In this document: one piece after another, positions 44,962-54,751 of the stretch
Position numbering within the stretch: the first letter of the stretch is position 1
Layout of the letters: every line of letters begins with the position of its first letter
Origin: Pleurostoma richardsiae
Lineage: Eukaryota > Ascomycota > Sordariomycetes > Calosphaeriales > Pleurostomataceae
DNA: 64,000 nt
Direction of reading: 5' to 3'
Assembly (NCBI GenBank): GCA_030052745.1
Contig: JANBVO010000009.1
Coordinates: 620,001-684,000, forward strand
Made by a program: the position numbers and the translations under genes
Notes under the pieces: model-generated
Database searches by the model: none
What the model saw: only the letters and a program-made list of their open reading frames with translations
What the model was told of the DNA's origin: nothing

Positions 44962-46937
44962 TCACCGGTGACTGTGTGTAGGCTCGCGAATAGCCGCCCC
45001 GCAAGCATTGCAAGTGTTGCTACTCCCGAGCCCGCTGTCCTGCACGGATGGGACACGCAAGTGACTGTGACCCCGGCTTGAGCTCGACTGTCCAAATCTG
45101 CCGTCGCCGATGTCGGGAGCCACTTGCTCTGGCATTTCAAAGCTGTAGGATCGCTGCCTATCGCTATTGCCTGGGATTCCGAGGAGATCAAGATTTTGAG
45201 AGTATCTGTTCGAATTCTGCTGGTCCTCCTTCTCTTTGAGCAGGTTCTTGAGATGCTCTATTTCGGCGAATAGTGACGCATTCTTTGCTTCATCTTCCAG
45301 GGCTTTCGTCTTTTTCTCAGCCTCATTCCGCTCTTGACGCTCACGTTTTAGACCCTGTTCCAAAGCTTGAACCTCGGCCTGGGCACTCTTTTGAACGTTC
45401 TGTAGTTGGTTGATCTGCTTTCGTAACGACTCCTCCGTAGCGTCCCAGTCTTCCTTGTTGCTTCTCCACTGGTTTATTTCGGCTCGGAGCTTGAGGTTTT
45501 CGTCATCTACTCCTCGCAATCTCCTAGCTTCTTTTGCTTCCTCAGCCGCCTTGGCTGCCCTCCGTTCATTTTCTGATTTCTGAATTCTTTCCTGCAAGTC
45601 GACGACCTTCTCGTCCATCTCTTTCAATTCCTCTTGGTGTTTCCGCTCGGCGTTTTTGAGCGCCTCCTGATGCTCTTCGCAGAATCCATTTAACGCTGCC
45701 AAGCCGGGCAGTTCGCAACCGGGCTCGCGACACCGGTGTTCGTCACACCATCCGCCGGCTTTAAGGTTTGGCTGCGGGCATCCTTCCTCTTGACACTTGT
45801 GTACCATACATAATCCCGGAATTCCCTTCCATGTCGGTAAAGGGCAGAGCGGTGATTGGCATTTATCTGCGACCATTTAGCTAGAGAATCGCGACGGAGA
45901 CCTGTGATCCCATATAGTGCGCATAGGACCGTAACCACTACTTACGATTCTGGCAGTATTGCCACGCTTGATGCTTCTGCTCCAGGCAGCCATGCTCCCT
46001 GCATTTATGCGTGGGGCAGAACCGCTCCCCGGTAGGCAATAATCCCTCGCTGCAGCCTGCCTTGTTGCACTGGGTCAATGTATTTTGGTCTGCCATCTTC
46101 AATAAGCACGAAGCCAGACTTTGGAAGAGACTGGACGTACGACTATTGCAGAATGGGGAAACTGCTTCACTTCCATCTGGCTGTCCAACTTTCGCGCGAC
46201 TCTCGTGGCAGCCGACAAAATCGCATGGCATGTGAGCGTAACAATATCCGGCGCTGGACACTTTCTGGTCGAGACAGTTTCTAACCACGCAGGTGTGGTC
46301 GGCGCAGAGTTTGCCGCCCGGAACCGACCTCTTGCCACAGCCTGTCAAACAATATGGTTGATGTTCCACACACATTCCGGCCGGACCAACAGCCTCTTTC
46401 ATGCAGGGCTCCTCATGGCATGTGTCTAGACGGTCGTTGAGTTAGATTTTAACGTTCGACTCGTTCGAGTTTGCCTGAATTGTAGTGCAACCTACGGTCG
46501 AAGCAAAATGCCGGTCTTATAGCGTCTATCTTAGGTTCCCGCCGCTTAGGACAATTGTCTCTCTCGCACTTGATATCTGCACCGATTTACATAAATGTCT
46601 TGAAAATCGCTAGAGTGCAATTGGAGAGCCACATACGAATCTCGCAGAGGTTTCCGTTCTTCGACTTCGCAGGGTTGCTGCACAATGTCAATCCGTCTCC
46701 TGTCGTGTCAACTAGGACATAGCAGGAATCTGCAGGACCACGATTAGTTTCGATAACACGTGAGGCTCTCATCGGCGAACCCATACGTCCTTCACAGTAC
46801 TTAGAACTAAAGGTCCAGACGCGTCGTTTGTGATTGTCTCGGCAATGCCCCGTGTGGCAGTACTTCCTCTTCTGCCCGCCAGAGTGGCCGACATTCACCT
46901 GGGTATTTCTCCGCTTTAGGATCGGTCTTCCTTGCAT
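44962..46937 (-). CDS. Protein with a tandem Cys/His module array and long coiled coil
   Basis: This unrecognised protein has about 552 residues from exons 46937-46787, 46729-46637, 46576-46496, 46425-46141, 46089-45946 and 45866-44962. The N-terminal 300 residues are about ten modules of the pattern C-x4/5-C-x(10-20)-C-x2-H, for example CEEHQ, FCPTHKCREHGC, LCMVHKCQEEGC and WCDEHRCREPGC, probably metal-binding. Then comes a strongly charged coiled coil of about 160 residues (ERKHQEELKEMDEKVVDLQE onwards), a Ser-rich stretch and a final CNACG-HSHR. All five introns are phase 1 and cut the His codon of a module (C|AT or C|AC). The start is uncertain: an intron acceptor (CTAAC then TTTAG) just upstream suggests another 5' exon. 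Confidence 0.8.
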
Positions 46938-48039
46938 CCTGCAGCTGCAGTAAATGGATTCAAGGTTGTTGTAGCCAAAGTCAAAGCTAAACAATTGCTC
47001 AGGTTAGATTTTTCGCAGCCTGAACGAACAGCGCTTTTCTTTGTTGGCAATTGCCCGTAGTTCGCGCTTTAGTATGTTTTCAGATGGCTCTGCATGCGCC
47101 CACGAATCCTTAAACGCTCATTTTCTTTGGAGCCAGCCGCAGTGGGATGCGCGGGTGGCCTGGACGACATATGGCATCGGGGAGGCGGCCTAATGGTGAC
47201 CAGCCAGTGAAGGTTACACCCAATGGCAACGATTCGGGAGGCTAATTAATGCGGAATCAAGGTCTTTACCAGCTCTGGCCTACTCAGCACCCTTTTGCAG
47301 TGTAATCACGCCATTACTTTCACTGACACTGGACTCTGGAGAATGTCTGAATCCCCATTGGTGGCCTCGGCCAAGGAAACCTGTGAGTTGACACCCTCTT
47401 CCCACAAAGATGGTGGGGGAACCGGTTTGCCCGGCGGTGATGAAGAGACTAAGCTCGTGGAAGATTCTAGCAAATGTCGGAGCCTTACGGCATTGCCCCC
47501 GATCAGATCTTGAGCGATTTAAATCACTGACCTCGAGCTTTGGGTCACTGTGGTGCCGTGTGGGAGTGGTCCTCACTGTGCATAACATCGAAATTCTACC
47601 AGAGGAACTTCCTTCAATCCTCATCACATTCCATCAACTGCTTCGTGTTCATCTGAGGTGACCGTGGCGGTATACACGTGGTAATAACCCTCCGCCAAAA
47701 GGCTGGAGAAGATCTGGGCTTTACGATGTAATTACATAGAAGCTCGCTATGAGATCGGATTCGATATATATCAACGGTCCCCAATATGAGAGGCCAAGAC
47801 ATTTCGCCCATTTTATCGTCCTGGCCTTTCAGATTCTCCCCCCCAAAAAGGCAAAGGGGGACAAAGCCGTGGCCCTTTGGAGTCTTGAGAACCCAACCAC
47901 AATACCCAGAGCTCATATGCTGATGGGATGAGGTTGATCGCGTATTAGAACTGTTATCATATTGGCTTCCTAATTTAATATACAGATGTCAAGATTGGGA
48001 TATTAAGTCAGGGAAGTTGTGTATTGTATTCCTTGTATT
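46938..48039. other. Intergenic stretch
   Basis: The left end probably contains an additional 5' exon or the promoter of the Cys-module gene. A CTAAC branch site and TTTAG acceptor are visible on the minus strand around 46988-47010. Nothing else is recognised. Confidence 0.4.
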
Positions 48040-48877
48040 TCATTGAGCTAGTAGAGTGACGGAGCCATCTCGCATGATAACTTTTTCAGTGCAGTAAGGG
48101 CCGCTGTGGGCATACCGAAGCTCAAATTGGAAATTTGAAGATGCTGTGATAAGAAATTGGTCCGCTTTGTGCGGCCTTAGCCATTTGTTCGCCTCCACGG
48201 GTTTCTCGAGCCTCATGATATCTGAGATAGCCTGTCGGATCCAGCGCATGCTGAGACTTATAGAACATGGCGTCTGGCCATGGACGAGTCGATCTCGGCG
48301 ATTCAGAGTCTTCTCCAGCCTCCACCTTAGCCTTCTGTATAGACCAATAGTCTTTCTAATCTCGAGCAAGAGAGAAAGACAGGGGCCTAGTATGCATAAG
48401 TAAGAGAAAGTTCGTACCTGGACTTAGTTCGTCGATTTGTGCAACACAGAGGCCCACTTGGTCTTGGAGACCAAACAATAGTGATGAATCTGATGATATG
48501 GTAGATATCTCCGGCATGAATGATGCACCGACAGTCAGTGAAGCATCCCCGGCGCGTTTGAAGTCTTCTATGTTCTCTTCCAATCGACGCAGACGTGCAG
48601 CTAAAATCTCTTTGTGGCTCGTGTGAACTGGCACCTTCTGAGATGACTTAGTATACGTGCAGTTGGACGGCGGGATGCTACTGTCGAGGCAGGTTCTGCA
48701 TGGTTGGCGGCGATCGCAACGTCGTCTACCAGAGCGTGCGGAGAATGTCAATCAGCAGCTTGGCCATCTGTTGCAAAGAGGTCATCCATACTTGCGTCTT
48801 CTACATGAGAGGCACGACAGCACTGGTTTATCTCGGCGACGACTGACGGGGGGTCTCTTTGCGTCATTCCCAGCCAT
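48040..48877 (-). CDS. Short Zn2Cys6 regulator
   Basis: This is a small nuclear regulator of perhaps 220-240 residues. Exon 1 starts MAGNDAKRPPVSRRRDKPV. Splicing with a GTATGG donor completes the cluster C-x2-C-x6-C-x5-C-x2-C-x8-C (CLSCRRRKRRCDRRQPCRTC). A linker and a helix with regular charged spacing (EILAARLRRLEENIEDFKR) follow, as in the dimerisation region of C6 factors. The 3' part (ISLSMRWIRQAISDIMRLEK and onward to 48040) is coding in appearance, but the intron that joins it is not settled; the only good site pair near 48415 is just 31 bases apart. The protein lacks the large middle-homology region of typical C6 regulators. It is divergent from an MDR reductase. Confidence 0.65.
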
Positions 48878-49445
48878 GTTGACGACTCTCAGTTGAAGAA
48901 GTGGTTAAGTAGAATAAGGTGAGTCTAATGGGAAATAATTCAAGCATTAAGATGCCCAAGCTTGTATAGCGCTTACGTTTTCCGATCAAACACGTCAAAT
49001 CTAGCCAAGTCCTGCTAGACCGAGATATGATTAATATCTTAATTCCGACCATCCGCTCCGACCGTCCGCAGTCATTCCCACTACTGTTCCTCCGATCCAA
49101 TAGAGGCTTTCTGGACTTCTATACGGGCAAACTGTTCCTCCGTCCCCAGGAACGCCGGTAAGACCTATGTCACGCAACGGCTGACTATGCTGGCATTTAC
49201 GGGGGACAGAACCGTCAGTGACATGTTCGAACTGAGGCAGCATACCGTGTTATATAAGGAAGCATAAGCTCGCCCATCGCAAATATACATAAAATGCATG
49301 CCAAGGTGACCCGTCGATTTATATTACATGGTGGCTATTACTCGTCGCTTCACACAGAGCCAGCAGAAGCTAATCCCGCCGCTTCTATTTCGGACCGTCC
49401 AGGAAAGATCGTCAATCTCTACTATTTTAGTGAACATCCACCACT
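48878..49445. promoter_or_regulatory. Divergent promoter region (short regulator / MDR reductase)
   Basis: A 568-base gap separates two divergent genes. A regulator beside a single enzyme gene in this layout often controls its neighbour. Paired CCG/CGG triplets occur around 49047-49060 (CCGACC-CGCTCCG) but I cannot assign them as an operator. Confidence 0.35.
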
Positions 49446-50555
49446 ATGCCAGCTAACCAGGCAGCTTATCAGCCTGCAAAACAGGCCCCCAGCCTCGTCG
49501 TGTCAGAAGCACCATACCCAATAGTCGGCGAGGGGCAGATTGTCGTCCGCAATGCCGCCGTGGCAGTCAATCTGATCGACAGAAGGATTCAATCGCGTGG
49601 GGACATCATGTTCACTTACCTGAAGTACCCTTTCGTTCTCGGATTTGATATGGCTGGAGAAGTTGTCGAGGTTGGCAAGGGCGTGACGCGCTTCGCCGTC
49701 GGCGATCGCGTACTTGGTTTTTCTAGAGCCGCCGAAGAGTCTATCAACAACTCGGCAGAGGGCGCTTTTCAGCAATACGCCATCCTGCGCCAGGATTATG
49801 TGTCGCCAATACCGGACGAGGTAGCTTACGAGGATGCGTCCGTGGTCCCGCTCGGCTTCGCTACCGCGTCCGCTGCTCTGTTTGACAAAACCCAGCTGGG
49901 CTTGGACATGCCACGGCAACCTGCACGACCCGCCACTGGGCAAACAGTCCTTGTGTGGGGTGGTTCGACTAGCGTTGGATGCAACGCGGTGCAGCTTGCC
50001 GTCGCGGCGGGCTACGAGGTCTTCGCCACGGCCTCATCCAAGAACTTTCAATATCTCCGCAAGCTAGGCGCTGCCCGCGTGTTCGACTACAACAGCAGCA
50101 CCGTGGTGGATGACGTACTCGCTGCCCTCACGGACAAGGTGACCGCTGGCGCCCTGTCGATCGCTGACGGAGCGGCGGAGAAATGCATGAGTATCATGGC
50201 GAAGTCCAATGGTAATAGGTTCGTTGCAATGGTGGCATTTCCCTTGTCTGAGACTGCTTTGCAGAGCATGGGCATGATGCGAACAGTTCTGGCCTTCGCT
50301 TCCTGGATGATCTCATACAAGCTTCGCGGTGCTATCAGGGGTGTCAAGTCGAGTCTGGTCAGCATAAGCCCTATCCTGGATGACGGGACCGGAAAGTATC
50401 TTTTCAACGAATTCCTGCCCGAAGCATTGAGGGCCGGTACTTTTCTTCCGGCACCGGCGCCTCTGATTGTTGGAAAGGACTTGGAGCATTTACAAAAGGG
50501 ATTCGATCTTCAAAAAGAAGGCGTGTCTGCGAGAAAACTTGTCGTGACCTTATGA
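49446..50555 (+). CDS. MDR-family zinc-independent reductase (quinone/enoyl reductase-like)
   Basis: This is an intronless gene for 369 residues of the medium-chain dehydrogenase/reductase superfamily. The GroES-like N-terminal domain shows NAAVAVNLIDRRIQ, YPFVLGFDMAGEVVEVGKGV and RFAVGDRVLGF. The Rossmann part has VLVWGGSTSVGCNAVQLA (NADPH site, residues 168-185). The usual zinc ligands of alcohol dehydrogenases are absent, so it belongs with the enoyl reductases and quinone oxidoreductases, including the stand-alone trans enoyl reductases of polyketide clusters. No polyketide synthase is present in this window. It is probably controlled by the divergent short Zn2Cys6 protein, though that is only inferred from position. 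Confidence 0.9.
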   Translation: MPANQAAYQPAKQAPSLVVSEAPYPIVGEGQIVVRNAAVAVNLIDRRIQSRGDIMFTYLKYPFVLGFDMAGEVVEVGKGVTRFAVGDRVLGFSRAAEESINNSAEGAFQQYAILRQDYVSPIPDEVAYEDASVVPLGFATASAALFDKTQLGLDMPRQPARPATGQTVLVWGGSTSVGCNAVQLAVAAGYEVFATASSKNFQYLRKLGAARVFDYNSSTVVDDVLAALTDKVTAGALSIADGAAEKCMSIMAKSNGNRFVAMVAFPLSETALQSMGMMRTVLAFASWMISYKLRGAIRGVKSSLVSISPILDDGTGKYLFNEFLPEALRAGTFLPAPAPLIVGKDLEHLQKGFDLQKEGVSARKLVVTL

Positions 50556-51591
50556 AACTACTCGTCGAGATGAGAGAATAAAAACCAAGCCTTTCCCTTT
50601 TTGGTTCATGTACCAGTATATTTCTATATAATCTAAACACCTACCCCGAATATAACACGCTGTCGTGTATACAGTTAGTCCGAAGTCATCAACATGCTCC
50701 AGTACGCAAGCATAGCTTCTCTGGCCTCGAAGCGGACAGCTACAAAGCTTTCGGCCATCTACTCCTTCCCTTGAACGTCCGTGGCTTCTAACTGAGTACG
50801 CTTAAGTACCGTTCGTACGTCTTCAGACCGACCTGCCTTGAAAAAAAAAGGCGTAGGAACTCAAGATAGGAAGGGCGGGCGGTAAGGACAGTAATCAGGA
50901 AAACGATCTATAAGACGGAAACGTTAGACGAAAGGAGCCGACTATGATTTCACGTAGGCGAATTCGATCTAGAATATTCTATTCTCCTAGGTAAAAAAAC
51001 AAGATATTAACATATTCGTCGACCAGTATCGCCGCCGGGAAAACAAAAGACTACTACCTATATTGTACTCCCACAAATTAGCAGTATAAAACTCTACAGC
51101 AACGAATACACTACATATATTCGGATCTACCAACGATCCTCCCAATGGGGCCCTCCCGGCACTTCCACACAAACACCTTGGACAGTAATGAGCCGAGCCA
51201 TCGTCGCCCATTGCCTCGACGTGCGTTATGCTGTACAAGGCATTTATCGTGCTGACGGGGTGTTCCATAGCGCTCAAGGAGCCCGACCACGTAAGCCACA
51301 TGTCTCGATGAGGGTATTCGAACAATTTGTCCATTTCCGACAAAGCTAACATATCTCCTAACTTCTAGACTGATCCATCTTGCCGAGAGGACTTTGAACC
51401 GTGAGCTGCCTGCTTGCTGGGACAGGACATCGACGGAGCACTTCATGAATTAATAGGAACGTCTCCTTGTATCAGAGTAGACTGGAACAGTGCTGCGCCC
51501 AAAGAGACGAACAGGACTTTTCTCGACAGCTTCCTTCCATCTAGTTCTCCCTTGAATGCAGTAAAAGTCACCATTCTCTTACGCCCGGCAG
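50556..51591. other. Convergent intergenic spacer
   Basis: Carries an A run near 50841-50849. I see no gene. Minus-strand frames at 50987-51446 overlap each other in different frames and have no domain. Confidence 0.35.
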
Positions 51592-51990
51592 TCATTCTCG
51601 GATATTTTCCACCGCCGGTCCGCTTTTCTTCGACACGTCATTTGTGTCCCGTGCTTCAAGGATCTCTGCTAGTGGTCGATAAGCTGGAGGAGGAGTCGAA
51701 TAATCCGAGTAAGTCGTCGTGGCGCTCGAGGTCCGACTGGCACCGTGGCCGGCCAGCACGCCGGCGAACTGCTCCGGAACGCCCGTAACCTTCCGTGCAG
51801 GAGGGGGAGGAGGCTTCGCTCTGATCACCGCCTGGTCTAGCCGGAGGATCTGGGTAGGAGGCTGTGACCCTTCATATGCCGTCCAGTCGGGATTGTAATA
51901 AGTGCTATACGGGAGCTGGCGTGCCTTACTGCCCCTTTGGACTGCTGTTGGCGCTGAGCTGGCGTTGGTAACCACTGCTTGGGTGGACAT
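51592..51990 (-). CDS. Small Pro-rich hypothetical protein
   Basis: A 132-residue single-exon frame beginning MSTQAVVTNASSAPTAVQRG. It is basic and polar, with Pro clusters (AKPPPPPARK and YSTPPPAYRPLAEI), and no signal peptide or membrane segment is visible. The start context and the Pro/Tyr/Ser-rich composition look like real low-complexity fungal protein, but no family is recognised. The PPPAY resembles a PPxY motif for WW-domain binding. Confidence 0.5.
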   Translation of the reverse strand: MSTQAVVTNASSAPTAVQRGSKARQLPYSTYYNPDWTAYEGSQPPTQILRLDQAVIRAKPPPPPARKVTGVPEQFAGVLAGHGASRTSSATTTYSDYSTPPPAYRPLAEILEARDTNDVSKKSGPAVENIRE

Positions 51991-52496
51991 CGTCGCTGTC
52001 TAGAAGAAGCTGGCTAGGTCTAGAGAAAGGTAGGGATGTAGAACAAAAAAGGGGCTCAGGTCGAAGAGAGCAAGACTGGAGACACAAAACCTCGCTAAGG
52101 TATCTGATGAGTCCGGCTTAGAGACGTCCGTATTTCTAGCACATTTCTCGGGTAAGCGAGATAAAGCTTTCAGGTTGATGGAAGAAAATCCGCCTAAAGA
52201 ACGCCAATTGAGACAAAGGCGGAGCAGACAGGCTGTGCGTGACCACCTTGCATGAGGCTTGCAGCTAAGAGGGCTGTGTCCTGCAGCCAGGAGCTGCACA
52301 CTGCCGGAGAAGCGTGCGGCTGATTCGAGGGTGCGCAAGGAATGGGCAGCTTCGCCTGCTGTGATTGCCGCGAGCCAAACTCTTGCAAGGAGCGCATTCA
52401 TTGCCGAATGTACGGCCTGGGGAAAGACATGTTTTGCTCGTACCTAGTTCGTTGCAACAATTGGGCGACATCCTATCATTGTTGGTTATAGTCAAC
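51991..52496. promoter_or_regulatory. Divergent promoter region (Pro-rich protein / CorA-like gene)
   Basis: A 506-base gap between divergent genes. No operator is identified. The plus frame upstream of 52497 is open but contains no better start. Confidence 0.35.
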
Positions 52497-54628
52497 ATGG
52501 AGCCAACACCGTCATTGAGTATTACAGAAGCTTCGGGTAGTGAAGCAGGTTCCGCTGCAGAAAGCGGCCCTCCTAAAGTTGACCAGCAGTATCTATCCGC
52601 TCGCCAGCATGTCCCTAAAGCCAAGGAACAAACCCGAAACCACTGGCCTTTCTGTGTGCAAAACTTCGCGCCAGTGGTGTGAGTACAATATTCAGGGCAT
52701 CTTGGCATTGGACTGCAGATTTCTGCTTACATGGTGTCGCAAAAGGTTGTCGCAGGCCGAGGCAGTCAAAGAAATGATACACCTCGAGAAGAGCTTCTCT
52801 AAACAGACAAGCGCCAGAATACTCGCCCGCTGGAAGGGTGAGACACCGCAAGTCCGTGAGATGGTGCTCGAGGACAAACATTCACATCAGTTCCGAGAGG
52901 TGAGCTTACCATTGCGAGTCATCCTAAGCAGCCAAGTTGATTATCACTTTAGTTCTGGAAGAAGAGCTCATTTCTCTCCTGGTTGGTCTTGCGACTTCTT
53001 CTAGGTAGTATAATTGCGGTCATTGGGTTTGGCTCATGAGTTCTCTCTCTAGTTTTGTGAATCGCTTTATCATGGGCCCAACCATCGCAGAAAAGGATGT
53101 CCCCAAAGATAAGAAACGGCTCAGAATAACGGGCACTACCTTCAGATGGCTTCTGACTTTATTAGATGCATCACCCAGCTTCGTTTCTTCAATATCTAGC
53201 ACAGACGCGCCCTATGGGTTCTGCAGCAGGACGCTTAAGGATCACGAGGGAGCCGAGATATACACATGCTGGTATACCCTTCCAATCCGCACCGCAACTG
53301 AATGCTCCTTGGAAGAAGGGGGTCATGCCCTAAGTGCTGCAGGAAGCAATCAGATGGATCCCTCCAGCTACCTCCATCTTGGAAATGCTGGGATTGATCT
53401 TCGCTCCTCGAGGATCGGCATTTACTGTCGATATGATGCTAAGACGACAATAATGCTCTGTATGGACTTCCAGGACGGTCGTTGGTACGAGATGGCCGAA
53501 GAACCCTACAACAGGCTCAAGGAGATTATTGGGCATTCCTCTGCAACTGAAGAAGTACTAGATCCAATAGACATACACGCTCCGCTCTTCTCGAGCTCGG
53601 CACGTTGGTGGACCCAAGTTATCTCGCACCTGAAGAGACAGCTTGCGCACTACGTGAGTTTTACAGTCTTGTTCCCTGTTCAGTTGCTGACTTCAGGAAG
53701 GAAACCCAGCTTCTAGAAGAGAGTATGACTAGCATCGCAGACGCAGGCCTTGATGCTGAAACAGCAGCCCGCCACCTGACCGTGAAGAAATCACTGCATG
53801 CAATCATCTCTCACATTGAGAGATATAAAATAGAGCTTGGGATATCTAGAGACATTGTTCTCGCTCTTTGTTCGCAAAGCAAGCAAATTCGTTCCATAAA
53901 GACCGCAGTCTCTGGAAGTGAGAGCGGCCAAGCAAGCTTCGCTAGTGGCCACTTGAGTTCACTGAAAACGCACTTTTCTGGTCTCCAGTCCTGCGTGGAG
54001 GAGCTTGAAAGGAAAACAGAGACAATTCTGGACCTGGTACGTATCTCTTTCTGCCTTCTATTGTAAATCCCGGGTATAGTCTGACATGGAGCAGTTAACG
54101 CAAGTCGTGAAGTGGAGGAACGACATGCTACTCGTCAGCTATGGCAACTCCACACGGAAGCTCCTCAAGTCAGCAAGAGCGCAGGCGAAGGCTTCCCAAG
54201 GCATGATGAGAGAATCCCACAGGATGGCCAGAGACACTAGAATGGACAGTGTCTCCATGAAGGCGGTAAGAACTGCTGCGCTGCTGCAAGTTGGCGGTCC
54301 TTGCTCTGAACCTTCTGCAGATCGCAATCCTGACCATGGCATTTCTCCCAGCGACTTCCTTTGCGGTGAGCCTATCTTCTACAAGATTTATCTTGACCAT
54401 GACTGACTAGTTCAGGCTGCCTTGGCTATGCCATTCTTCGCACAAGTGACGTGGCTCGATGATCCTGCTAAAGCCTGGATCTGGGTCATCCTCACAGCGC
54501 CCACGACGGTCATATGTTTTCTAGTTTACCGATTCTACACCAAGAAGGAGTTGAAATTACTGAGAAAGAGCGAAGAGAGTCACGAAGAGGATGAATTGGA
54601 AAGCCTAGACTTTGAATTGGAAGGATAA
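52497..54628 (+). CDS. CorA-like membrane protein
   Basis: This is a fungal CorA-like channel-family protein of about 500 residues. Eight exons fit in frame: 52497-52678, 52719-52899, about 52953-52981, 53053-53653, 53701-54036, 54095-54265, 54321-54365 and 54416-54628. The large N-terminal domain is cytoplasmic. A helical region follows (ARHLTVKKSLHAIISHIERY, LERKTETILDL), then the typical end of this group: DTRMDSVSMKAIAILTMAFLPATSFAA, a short loop and a second helix (AWIWVILTAPTTVICFLVY), finishing in an acidic tail. The strict GMN loop of bacterial Mg2+ channels is replaced by FAQVTW, as is common in the divergent fungal members, so magnesium transport cannot be assumed. It converges on the VWA gene 123 bases away. 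Confidence 0.87.
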
Positions 54629-54751
54629 ACACTAAGTGTGAGCAACACATACGATAATGTTAGATCTGAAGAGTGAGGGAGAAGACAATCATTTGACAGC
54701 ACAACATCTGAAAGGAAGGACACATATCTTTCATCTCACTGCCGTAAATTA

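Noticed and set aside
27131-50555. Secondary-metabolite gene cluster
   Set aside because: Monooxygenase, reductase, exporter and regulators are present, but no polyketide synthase, NRPS, terpene cyclase or other backbone gene is found in the window.
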